Below, in pieces: positions 11,380 through 20,167 of a DNA stretch of 64,000 bases. Source of the stretch: Selaginella moellendorffii. Taxonomy: Eukaryota > Streptophyta > Lycopodiopsida > Selaginellales > Selaginellaceae. Positions within the stretch are counted from its first letter, which is position 1, and every line of letters begins with the position of its first letter. The position numbers and the translations under genes were made by a program. The stretch lies in NCBI RefSeq assembly GCF_000143415.4, contig NW_003314279.1:916091-980090 (forward strand), written 5' to 3'. Below the pieces are notes generated by a model that searched no databases, was not told where the DNA came from, and saw nothing but the letters and a program-made list of their open reading frames with translations.

Positions 11380-12826
11380 TTTTAAACGTGGACAAAAGCA
11401 ACTCACTTTGAAGCCAATAATTAGCCAAGATCTAGCCAAGATTATTGCCAATTTAAGCTATGGAGCAAAGAGAGGCCAAGAACTCCAGCCCACTGAATCT
11501 AAGAAGAGCTAGGAAAACCAAGAGCAAGGTGAAGTCTACAACTTCTGAAGAGCTTGGAGCTTGAAGATTGCATACTGGAGTTTAAAGATTGTATGAAGCA
11601 TAGAGCATGAAGCGTGGAACATCATCAGCAAAGCTCACAAACTTGCATTTTGCATCCATCAGTCTCATGCTTGGCAACATGCATGAGACTTGATCATGGT
11701 TACTGTTCTGATTCTGCACTCGTGTGTCCTTTATATTTACTACGGTGAAAGTTTGTTTGCAAGCGAATACACCAAAACGAGAGGAATTGCTACTATGAGC
11801 AGACGTAAGGCCTCCGCAAGAAACAAAACTCGATTCCATGCTTTAGGAATGTTTTTGTGTAAATAAACCATAAACATTGCTAAGCAATTCTAATATTACT
11901 TCCAGTAGAAAACTTGCTCTAGGACGAGCTCTCCACCAAAGCGGAGATCCACCCGAGAGTAGCCAAGGAAGTACTGCCGCCAAAAGGTTCTTCAAAGCTG
12001 TGGTCGAAGAAACAAAACGCTAAGAAAGCGCCACTCGAAGAACATGGAGCTCGGGAAGGACGTACGGAATAAAAAACAGAAAAATGAAAGGACGCATACC
12101 GAGAAACCGAGAAGCTTGAGCCTAGCAGCTTTCTGGATTGAGAAATTTTCATTCCTGCTATAAATCTCATCCAAGACTGGAAACGAAGCAAACAGGACAA
12201 GGAAAGAATGAGAGCGATAGCCTGGATCATCCTGTGGTCAATCCTGGCTCCCTTGGCATGAGAGCGATGAATAAATAGCAGCTGGAATTGTCTACGAAGA
12301 CTATGGCACTTGGAAGGTTACAATTGCCGATGATGTAACAGGAAAAGAGTGTGTAAGCACACATACGCTGAAAGGCATGTCATGAACCTATCAACAGTTT
12401 GGTTGGGGCCTGCTCAAAGCCGACAGTTAAAGAGTTTTTCATATGCAAAGAGTAAGCGTATACCAAAGGGCAATGAAAGCTTCGAAGCTGCTACGTTGGC
12501 CTGTTCGAAAGCGTTATAAGAAACTAAACCAAAGGAGCAAGCATACATGACGAGGGAGAACAAACCAGCTGTCCACAAAAAATAGAAAGACCAATCTTCT
12601 AGAGTATAGATCTCGCATTCGATCCCCTCTCTCTCTCTTCAAAGCACGAAGCATTCGGGGGAGAAGGTTACAAATGGGGCCACGATATCAAGGAAGAAAG
12701 AATGATACCTGAGCTCTCAAGCTCGCCATAGCCCTTCCGCGACCTAAAAACTAATGCGAGGAAGAATGTTAAATATCAAATCTAAAAACACTCTATCCAA
12801 TAAAGCGGTACTCTTAAAGATGAAAT
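11380..12826. other. Intergenic region, no supported gene
   Basis: About 1.4 kb between the F-box gene and the broken minus-strand gene. Short open frames on the minus strand (for example near 11919-12230) show no recognisable family and no conserved splice pattern. I see no RNA gene or strong repeat. Confidence 0.5.
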
Positions 12827-14124
12827 CTAAAACAGTCTATCCAACAAAGGGCTCGCGTCCTTGTCGTAGCGTCCAGCCGCCTCCTTGACTGCTGTCTCAA
12901 ACTCCCTCCATATTTCTCGCTCCTCTACACTCAAACGTTTTTTTAGCCGTTCTTTTCCTAGAGATTCCCTACCTCGCGGTGGAGATATTGGAGGTCCGCT
13001 GCTATCGCCTGGGCGGGCACAATCGCCTTGAACGCGCCGGCATCTCGAAGATCCATGTCCAAAGGAGAGCAGAACCCGAAATCCAGGATCCATATGCTCC
13101 TCCCGGAGAGATGCAGCTGGACGTCGCGGAATCTCCAGCCCTCTCCAAACACGACGCGAGCAAACAGCTCCCCGACGCTCCGAGCGACGCTGCTGGCTTC
13201 CAGGTGTGGAAAACTCCTGCACATCACAACGCACACACAATTAGGCGATAGCAGCGGACCTCCAATATCTCCAGAACTATCTCCCGCGAGGCAGGGAATC
13301 TCTAGGAAAAGAACGGCTAAAAAAGCGTCGTGTTTGGAGAGGGCTGGAGATTCCGCGACGTCCAGCTGCATCTCTCCGGGAGGAGCATATGGATCCTGGA
13401 TTTCGGGTTCTGCTCTCCTTTGGACATGGATCTTCGAGATGCCGGCGCGTTCAAGGCGATTGTGCCCGCCCAGGCGATAGCAGCGGACCTCCAATATCTC
13501 CACGGCGGAGTTTGTCGCGCTCATGCTCCGTGAACGTGTAGAGCCAAGCCCGGTCCCCAAGATCGTCACTGTCGGATCTTGTAGGTCCTCTGGAAGAGGG
13601 ACTCCGCCGCCTCCTCCTCGATGGGTGGCAACCTCTGCATGACAATGACGGGAGCGTTAATGCGCTTGAGATGCTTGAGCACGAGAGGCCTTATCTCTTC
13701 GTCCACGCGCTGGAGCAGTGCCTGTCCGTTTGGGGCGAAGGCGATCACCTCCGGCACGCGAAGCGACGAACCGATCTCCTTGCAAGCCCTGGCAACAGCC
13801 CTCTGCGCCTCCACCTCTCTTGATCGCGTCGTACGGGATGTCTTTCCGCTTGGCAACTTTGATGGCGATCTCTCCCTCGCATATCACCAGCCCCTGCATT
13901 CCTCCATCCCAACTCGTTGCCGGTTCCTGCTTGACCGCGCTCGTGCCCGCTCCGACTTGCCGGCGCTCCACTAGGTTTCCTCCGCCGTGCTTGCCGCGAT
14001 CCTTGCCGCCGCCAGTCGCCGCCACCTTGCCGCGCTCGTCCGTGCCAGGATCGCGATCGGCCGCTCCACCTTGGCGTGCCGCTCTGCCACCGTGATCCCG
14101 ACGCTTGGGCTGCCCTGGCGCCAT
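12827..14124 (-). pseudogene. Broken kinase-fold-like gene disrupted by an inverted duplication
   Basis: On the minus strand a reading starts at ATG 14124 (MAPGQPKRRD) and reaches ICEGEIAIKVAKRKDIPYDA. It then needs a frame change near 13815, in an AG-rich run, to continue as EVEAQRAVARACKEIGSS through VIVMQRLPPIEEEAAESLF. A second change near 13575 leads to LGDRAWLYTFTEHERDKLR. Protein-like sequence resumes with RSIWILDFGFCSPLDMDLRD near 13070. IAIKV followed later by ILDFGFC resembles the Lys and DFG elements of a kinase fold. A DUF3669-like identity crossed my mind but is not secure. The part between 12938 and 13502 is rearranged by inverted repeats, so no complete product is expected. Confidence 0.45.
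12938..13502. repeat. Perfect 178-bp inverted repeat plus a second partial inverted copy
   Basis: The segment 12980-13157 reappears as an exact reverse complement at 13325-13502 by eye, 178 bp each, separated by 167 bp. The spacer also carries, at about 13242-13324, a reverse complement of 12938-13010 with one base change and a roughly 10-bp insertion. Bases 12980-13010 are therefore present three times. The order does not match one simple inversion and suggests template switching during repair. A transcript through it could fold into a long hairpin. Confidence 0.9.
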
Positions 14125-14149
14125 AGAGCTCTTCACCTCGCCCTAAACA

Positions 14150-14322
14150 AACACACTGGATGGCCTCACACTGGATGGGACCTTTATACCGTGGTTCGCG
14201 GGATCAACATCTCTGCCGTCGAAACGGACGGCTGCGATTACCTTCCATAGAGAATCTGTAGTGTTACCTTTACGCTACTTTATACTAATCATCATCTCTG
14301 CCGTCGAAACGGACGGCTGCGA
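14150..14322. promoter_or_regulatory. Two 30-bp direct repeats containing a small palindrome upstream of the PP2C gene
   Basis: The same 30 bp occur at 14208-14237 and 14293-14322, 85 bp apart. Each contains GCCGTC-GAAACG-GACGGC, an inverted repeat with 6-bp arms. They lie 103-217 bp before the PP2C start codon, between divergent genes. A short direct repeat ACACTGGATGG also occurs at about 14154-14177. A role as a factor-binding site is inference. Confidence 0.5.
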
Positions 14323-14424
14323 CCAATACATGTTACCTACTTGATTAAAAGGTTATTAACGCACGTAGCGATCTTGCCTTTTAAAATTCAATCACAGTGA
14401 AACGTTTTAGGGTATCAAGTAGCG

Positions 14425-15486
14425 ATGAAGAAGGCGCAGAAGGGCAAGAAGGCACCGCCACCTTGTCCAGCAGCAGCGGCACCATCGCCCAGCCCGCTGG
14501 ACATGTTCAAGGACTGGAAGAGCGATCGCGTCCACAAGGTAGTCATGGAGAACTCTAGGATCAGGGTGGGAGCAGTGGCGACTCAAGGTCCCAGGCCCAA
14601 AATGGAGGACGCCTACGCCTGCGTCCCCGACCTGGACGCCTCCTCCTCCTTCGTCGCCCTCTACGACGGCCACGGCGGCTGCGCGGCAGCGCGCTACTGC
14701 GCCGAGCACCTCCACCGGCGCCTCGTCTCCGACCCACACTACAAGAAGCGCGAGTTTGGCCGCGGCCTCCGGGAGGTGTTCGCGAAGATGGACAGGGTCA
14801 TGCAGAGCCCGGCCGGCGCGGAGGAGCTCCGCAAGCTCGCGGAGGAGAACAAGGAGGTGGAGGGCGCTGGCAATTGCGGCACTACCGCGGCTGCCGTTTT
14901 GATCCTGGACGACAGGCTCTTCGTGGCGCATGTCGGGGACAGCCACTGCACGCTGTGGCGGGGAAACGAGGCCGTGGCGGTGACGAGGGATCACAAGCCC
15001 GAGACGATGCCCGGGGACTGCGAGAGGGCGGTCAGGGCCGGGGCGACGGTGGTGAAGAACAAGTGGCTCGAGATTGGCAGCGTGAACTCTCGTGGCGAGA
15101 AGGGCCAGTTTGGGCTGCAAATGACGCGGGCCTTGGGTGATTTCATGTGGAAGAGCAACGCGGAGCTGGAGCCCGAGGAGCAGGCCGTGGTGGCTGTTCC
15201 CGAGGTTGTGGAGATTGATCTCCGCGATGGTGGATGCGAGTTCCTGGTGCTGGCGTCGGACGGGGTGCCGCGGGAGTGCGTGGAGAGCATCTGTCCCAGC
15301 GTGCATGACTGGCTGCTCGAGGAGGAGGAGCACCGGGGGAGGCATGGAGGTGGTGGAGCGTACCAGTACCAGCAGGGGAGCATGGAGCTCGCCTTTTTTT
15401 GCGACAGGATGCAGAGCATGAGCTTGGAGGTTGACAACAAGACTGTGGTTCTCGTCCACCTCAAGCGCTTCAAGCCCCTGGCTTGA
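14425..15486 (+). CDS. PP2C-type protein phosphatase
   Basis: A single-exon gene for 353 residues. PP2C enzymes remove phosphate from Ser/Thr using two metal ions held by Asp residues. Visible motifs in order: RPKMEDAYACV (about residue 58), VALYDGHGG (about 77), GTTAAAVLI (about 152), VAHVGDSHCTLW, QMTRALGDFMW (about 232), FLVLASDGVP and DNKTVVLVHL near the end. The metal-binding Asp positions in DGHGG, ASDG and DNKT are present. One oddity is Pro in place of the usual Trp after ASDGV. The segment from about 290 to 320 is Gly/His/Glu-rich and short. The N-terminus is Lys/Ala/Pro-rich without a clear targeting signal. The start is the first ATG of the frame. Substrate unknown. Confidence 0.9.
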   Translation: MKKAQKGKKAPPPCPAAAAPSPSPLDMFKDWKSDRVHKVVMENSRIRVGAVATQGPRPKMEDAYACVPDLDASSSFVALYDGHGGCAAARYCAEHLHRRLVSDPHYKKREFGRGLREVFAKMDRVMQSPAGAEELRKLAEENKEVEGAGNCGTTAAAVLILDDRLFVAHVGDSHCTLWRGNEAVAVTRDHKPETMPGDCERAVRAGATVVKNKWLEIGSVNSRGEKGQFGLQMTRALGDFMWKSNAELEPEEQAVVAVPEVVEIDLRDGGCEFLVLASDGVPRECVESICPSVHDWLLEEEEHRGRHGGGGAYQYQQGSMELAFFCDRMQSMSLEVDNKTVVLVHLKRFKPLA

Positions 15487-15732
15487 GGATTCTAGAGCTG
15501 TTATTAGGTGTTGCAATCTATAACAAATTTTAACATATATCCTGGAATCTATGTTTGGTGAAACTTGAAAGTCTAGAACCTTAGACATCTAGACTTCCAG
15601 AATCGCAAGGTTCTAGATTTTCAACTTTCACTATGTAGGATAAAATGAGGCAATATATGTTTTAACTTGCATGGATCTTTAGCTGGTAAGAATCATGTTT
15701 TAGGATAGTCTAAAGCTTTTGGAACCGAGGCC

Positions 15733-16307
15733 ATGGCGGCGTGCATCCAAGCGTTGGCAATTAGAGCAACGCTTCCATCTACGTTTCTGGGTACGTCGCA
15801 GGTGTCATGGAGGCGGCAACAGCGCCTGGTTCTCGCCAATCCATCCAGCTCCCGGGTCTCGGCGTGGTTTAAATTCGGGAACCGGGGATTGGATTCGCAA
15901 GGAGCTGGAATCTATGGCAGCCAGAAGAGGGACGATTTCAACAAGGACGACGTCGAACAGGTCAGAGATTTTCCTGGAATGTTTGTTCTCATGGTTCTTT
16001 CTCTCTCTCTCTTTTTTTTCTTGGTTTTGATCCTCTCTTTGAGCAGTACTTCAACTACATGGGAATGCTGGCGACCGAGGGATCCTACGATAAGATGGAC
16101 GCGCTGCTCAACGAGGGTCTCCATCCGGTGGACATTCTATTGCTCATGGCTTCTTCCGAGGGAGATAAGCCCAAAATCGAGGAGCTTCTTCGCGCTGGAG
16201 CTAGCTACACGGTGAAAGACGGCGAGGGAAGAACAGCATTGGACAGGGCTAAAGACGACGAGATCAGAGATCTCATCCAGAACTTCCAGACCGTCCCTTC
16301 CCCGTGA
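15733..16307 (+). CDS. LTD: LHCP translocation defect / grana-deficient chloroplast 1 homologue (ankyrin-type)
   Basis: Two exons (15733-15960 and 16047-16307) encode 162 residues. In Arabidopsis LTD/GDC1 is a stromal ankyrin-repeat protein that receives light-harvesting proteins from the import machinery and passes them to the chloroplast SRP pathway. The mature part matches that family: AWFKFGNRG, GAGIYGSQKRDDFNKDDVEQ, YFNYMGMLATEGSYDKM, HPVDILLLMASSEGD and an ankyrin unit ending GRTALDRAKDDEIRDLI. The first about 45 residues are Arg/Ser/Ala-rich with few acidic residues, as expected for a transit peptide. The intron falls exactly between DVEQ and YFNYMG. The next gene starts 53 bp after this stop on the same strand. 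Confidence 0.92.
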
Positions 16308-16360
16308 AAATCTGTCCATCGTATAGGATCAATCCAAGTTTCCCTCCAAGGTTTTGTTGG

Positions 16361-17851
16361 ATGCGATGGGTCACACAATGGCGATCTTCTTCGTCGTCGA
16401 GTTATGGGCGACGCTCGATCCATTCCTCCTCGCTGCTTGGTGGGCGGTTTTCTTTCCCTCTGGGCAGCGATCAGCAGCGCCTCCAGGCCCAATTCGCCTC
16501 ACAGCTCCAGGCATGCCGAGATCTGGCCACCGCGCGGCGGCTCCACGCCCGGATCCTCGCCACCGCTCTTCGATCCGACACCTTCACCGCGAATCTCCTC
16601 GTCCAGATGTACGGACGATGTGGCTGCCCGGAGACCGCACGCCAGACGTTCGATGGCATTCTCGCAAGGAACTCCTTCTCCTGGAACATACTCATGGCGG
16701 CAAATGCCCACAATGGGCATCTTGAGAACGCGAAGAGCGTCTTTGACAAGATGCCGGAGCGCGACGTGGTGACATGGACGGCTATGATGGCGTCATTTGC
16801 CGAGAGGGAAGATCTCTTTCGTCCAAAACAGTTGTTTGATTCCATGCCGGAAAGGAATGTGGTGTCCTGGAACGTCCTCGTTGGAGCATATGCGCAGCAA
16901 GAACAACTTGAGTCTAGCAAAGGAGCTTTCTTTCGAATGCCCTGCCACAGCATCGTTTCCTGGAACTCTAAGCTTACAGCTTACGCGCAAGGGCAGCAAA
17001 TCGATCGCGCAAGCGAGTTCTTTGAATCGATGCCACAGCGCGACGCGATTTCCTGGAACATCGCAATCTCAACACTTTCCCAAACAGGAGATTTGGTAAA
17101 AGCAAAGAAGCTGCTTGATTTGATGCCGGCGGTGGGGATCGTGTGCTGGACGGCAATGGTGGTGGCAAACGGGCAGCTCTGTCAACTAGAAGAAGCGAAG
17201 AAAATCTTTGATTCTATGCCGGATCGTGATGATCTTGCTGGGACGGCTATGGTGACCGCATTTGCGCAGAATGGAGAAGTGGACTCTGCCAAGGCTGTGT
17301 TTGATGCGATGCCAGAGCACAGCGTCTACGCCTGGAATGCTCTCCTCGCGGCCTACGCTCTAAATTCCCGCCCGGGTCGCGCTATGGAGATCTTCGCAAC
17401 CATGCCCGAGAAGGACGTGGTCTCTTGGAACGTCGTCCTCGCCATGCTCTCCCAGCGCGATCAAGACGGGCGCGGCAGCGCGATCCAGCTCTTTCAATCG
17501 ATGTTGCTCGAGGGATTCCTCCCAAACGACGTCTCGCATCTCTGCGTGCTCATCGCTTGCAGCCGGGTTGGATCAATCCACGCCGGGCGCGACTGCTTCG
17601 CGGCGATGAGCTCGGATCACGGATCCACGCCTGAGCGCGTCCACTACTCGTGCATGGTCGATCTCCTGGCCCGCACGGGACAGGTCCTCCTCGCCCAAGA
17701 TCTCATCGAGACGATGCCTTTCTTTCCCGACGACGTGGAGTGGCTGACGCTCACGGTGAGCGGAGCTCCCGCTGGACCGAGGCTCATGGATCTCCGGCCT
17801 GGCCGATCCGGTCCCTACGTAGTGCTCTCGAATTCCATGCTAGCGCCGTAA
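16361..17851 (+). CDS. PLS-class pentatricopeptide repeat (PPR) protein
   Basis: One exon, 496 residues from ATG 16361. PPR proteins bind organellar RNA and act in editing, splicing or stability. Repeats start with LHARILATALRSDTFTANLL and NLLVQMYGRCG. A run of short S-type units follows, each with the pattern VF(D)xMPERDVVxWTAM or SWNxLLAAYA, about every 31 residues. The end (YSCMVDLLARTGQVLLAQ, IETMPFFPDDVEWL, GRSGPYVVLSN) is a shortened E-type domain without a DYW deaminase. The N-terminus is Ser/Arg-rich and may be a mitochondrial or plastid presequence. The frame is open upstream into the LTD stop, so the start was taken at the first ATG. Confidence 0.88.
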   Translation: MRWVTQWRSSSSSSYGRRSIHSSSLLGGRFSFPLGSDQQRLQAQFASQLQACRDLATARRLHARILATALRSDTFTANLLVQMYGRCGCPETARQTFDGILARNSFSWNILMAANAHNGHLENAKSVFDKMPERDVVTWTAMMASFAEREDLFRPKQLFDSMPERNVVSWNVLVGAYAQQEQLESSKGAFFRMPCHSIVSWNSKLTAYAQGQQIDRASEFFESMPQRDAISWNIAISTLSQTGDLVKAKKLLDLMPAVGIVCWTAMVVANGQLCQLEEAKKIFDSMPDRDDLAGTAMVTAFAQNGEVDSAKAVFDAMPEHSVYAWNALLAAYALNSRPGRAMEIFATMPEKDVVSWNVVLAMLSQRDQDGRGSAIQLFQSMLLEGFLPNDVSHLCVLIACSRVGSIHAGRDCFAAMSSDHGSTPERVHYSCMVDLLARTGQVLLAQDLIETMPFFPDDVEWLTLTVSGAPAGPRLMDLRPGRSGPYVVLSNSMLAP

Positions 17852-18596
17852 AGGATCTGTTGAGATCGATCCATCTGGGAAGTTTCGTGAGACGGAAGAA
17901 GTTCGTGAACACTGTGAACATCACAACGCGTTTTCTTGTTTCGGGTGCCATTCAAAGACTTGGGCAGGTCAATCTTAGCAACCCAGACGGGTTTCTCCTT
18001 GAATCACAGAGGGTTTCTCCAAGGTCATGGGAAGCATATGGTCACAAAGTGTGGGGAGAAGTTTTTTGTATTGTTCTTGGACAACGCACGCCAAATCTTT
18101 TTTTGTATTCTTCAACGCTCTTGTTCCCAAACCTTCAGTTTTTCTTCCATCACGCAGCTGCCAAATGCGACGAAGTGAACGAGGAGCAAACCCTAGCTGG
18201 TGTTTGAAATTTTAAAAACTTTGGCGCGAGACCCCCTGCCAATGCCGCCCTGCCACTTGGCGCAACACCCGTGGTGACTGTCTACCAACGCACATGTGGA
18301 TAGACGCGAAGCTTTGCAGCAACAACAGTCTGGTGCCGTACGCACCAGCGTGGCGGTGGCTGTCACTCGTCTTCCCGTCCGTCGGGCTGTGGGCCACAAA
18401 TAGTTTGGGCCACAGTGTGAAGCCGTCGTACACGCTTTAGCTAACTGGCATATATAATAAAACAGCTTGGCTTCATATTTTTGCTCGCTCTCTTGCATAG
18501 ATAGGAAGAGAGGGGAGGATCGTTGCCCTAGAGGCGCTGGGCGATCGTCCGGGCGGGCGATCATCCGTTGCTATAGCTAGGACGAGCGCGCGAGCG
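17852..18596. other. Intergenic region, no supported gene
   Basis: About 0.75 kb between the PPR gene and the next plus-strand gene. Open frames on both strands lack recognisable motifs and overlap each other. It likely holds the PPR 3' end and the next promoter. Confidence 0.5.
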
Positions 18597-19220
18597 ATGG
18601 GATTTGGGAATAGCTACAAGGTTCTTTCTCCTCTCTCCTGGGAGACGACAGCCGCGAAGCAGGGGGGATCGCCGGGTAACGGCAGCAGCGGCAGCAGCGC
18701 CGCGCGATCCCAGAGAGTGGTGGATTTCGTGAAGAAATGGCTGCTCTGCGGCTGGAATCTCAACGCATCGGAGTATTCGCAGGTCGTGTCCCCAGGTAAT
18801 CCTCTCAAGAGCAGCGGTGGCAGCGGTGGCGCTCCGGGGCGGGGGGCGGAGTGCTACGTGAGGCCGCCGCGTTGGAAGCAGTTCTTGCGGCGAGTGAGGG
18901 CGAGATCGAGGAAGGTCCGCGAGGGCTTGTGCTTCCACCCCCAGCAGCAGCCGCTCAACTATTGCAGCACCGATAGCTACGAGAGGAACTTCGATCGGGG
19001 GCGGGAGTTTTGGAGCGACGAGTTCGGCGCTCCGGACAGGAATCCGAGCCTTGCGGCTCCGCCAAGCTACGCGGCGGCGACGCTGCATCCCACGAGTTCT
19101 TCCACCCCGATCCTGTGGGAGGAGAAGCCGCTCCAGGATAGACTCCTGGCGGCTCCTCCCATTTGGCAGAGGAGGATGGTAGGCGATCACCTCACACCGA
19201 TCGCCGTCGGCGCTGCTTAA
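18597..19220 (+). CDS. Small plant-specific protein with an SYERNFDRG motif, function unknown
   Basis: A single-exon frame of 207 residues from the first ATG. The centre has a basic stretch (PRWKQFLRRVRARSRKVRE, about residues 82-103) followed by LNYCSTDSYERNFDRG. This resembles the D-x-x-SY-x-x-NFD-x-G signature of a family of short uncharacterised angiosperm proteins. The segment VDFVKKWLLCGWNL near residue 40 is partly hydrophobic but too short to call a membrane helix. The flanks are Gly/Ser/Ala-rich and probably disordered. I do not know a function and assign none. Confidence 0.6.
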   Translation: MGFGNSYKVLSPLSWETTAAKQGGSPGNGSSGSSAARSQRVVDFVKKWLLCGWNLNASEYSQVVSPGNPLKSSGGSGGAPGRGAECYVRPPRWKQFLRRVRARSRKVREGLCFHPQQQPLNYCSTDSYERNFDRGREFWSDEFGAPDRNPSLAAPPSYAAATLHPTSSSTPILWEEKPLQDRLLAAPPIWQRRMVGDHLTPIAVGAA

Positions 19221-20160
19221 AGGTTCTTTGTGATCTCTATCGTCTCTAGCTCCATCTCATTGATTCATGCGATCGATTCGTCAAGAGGATTCCACAAACT
19301 GCTGCTGATCGAGCTCAAGCCACCGAAAAAAACGATTTTTATCTCTTCCACTTAGTAGAGGAAAACGATCCACGGTCGATGGCAGCCTTGCAAAACTCCT
19401 TTTTTTGTGGCGGTGGTGGTGGTACCGATTATCATGTCCTCAATCAATGTCCTCTATATTATCAAAGTGGGCCTCTGCGAAATTGGAATAACCACACAAG
19501 AGAACAGATGTACATGTACCATGAAAAAAAGAGAGGGAGGAGCACAAATAAATATATACAAAATAATGTTCATCGAATCAAATCGTTCGTTGGTGTCTGT
19601 CTCGTCTCGCCAATCTCATCTCTCTCACACACTCAAACACACACACACAAAAAAGAGAGGAGCACGGTTGGATTGGATGATCCGTTCTTTCTTTCCAGCG
19701 CGGAGGATCACGTCGTCTTTCGCGGGGTCACATCCTTCCATTTGAATCGACTAAAATTCCCAAGATCCAGAGGACTTTGCGATGCAGCTAGTATGTAGCT
19801 CGCCCTTGATTTGTCTGCGCCTGGAAGTTGGAAGCATCTTCTTTTCGCCACAGCAAATGGTCAAAAAGTTTGCCCTGGACCAAAGCTGACCGTTGACATA
19901 GATCGGTACGGTCTCTGTGCCGCTGACCACGTACGGACGAGCCCAGGTTTACTTTACCCTTTCCAGCCCTAAATCGCCTGTCAGCAGGAAAAGGAATGGG
20001 CCGTCAGATGGTTTTAGGGTAGTGATTTCGTTCGTCGATCGTCTGAGATGATCAGCGCGCTCGTCAGCCTGTTGCTCGAGGGCATGATCTGGTGCTCCGC
20101 GTATGGCCTCGTCGGGGCGCTGGCCCTCTGCCCGCATGTACACTGGACATTGATTCTTCT
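19221..20160. other. Intergenic region with short simple-sequence patches
   Basis: No gene supported. A CA-rich run lies near 19625-19650. The overlapping short open frames at 19379-19798 have no recognisable family. The right end passes into DNA homologous to the promoter of the RAP gene. Confidence 0.5.
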
Positions 20161-20167
20161 CTTTGGA

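Noticed and set aside
13330-13533. Plus-strand open frame with protein-like sequence FGEGWRFRDVQLHLSGRS
   Set aside because: It is the inverted copy of the minus-strand gene segment, not a separate gene.
14407-15588. 393-codon minus-strand open frame opposite PP2C
   Set aside because: GC-rich antisense shadow of the PP2C gene. It has no family motif and is Leu/His/Ala-rich by codon mirroring.
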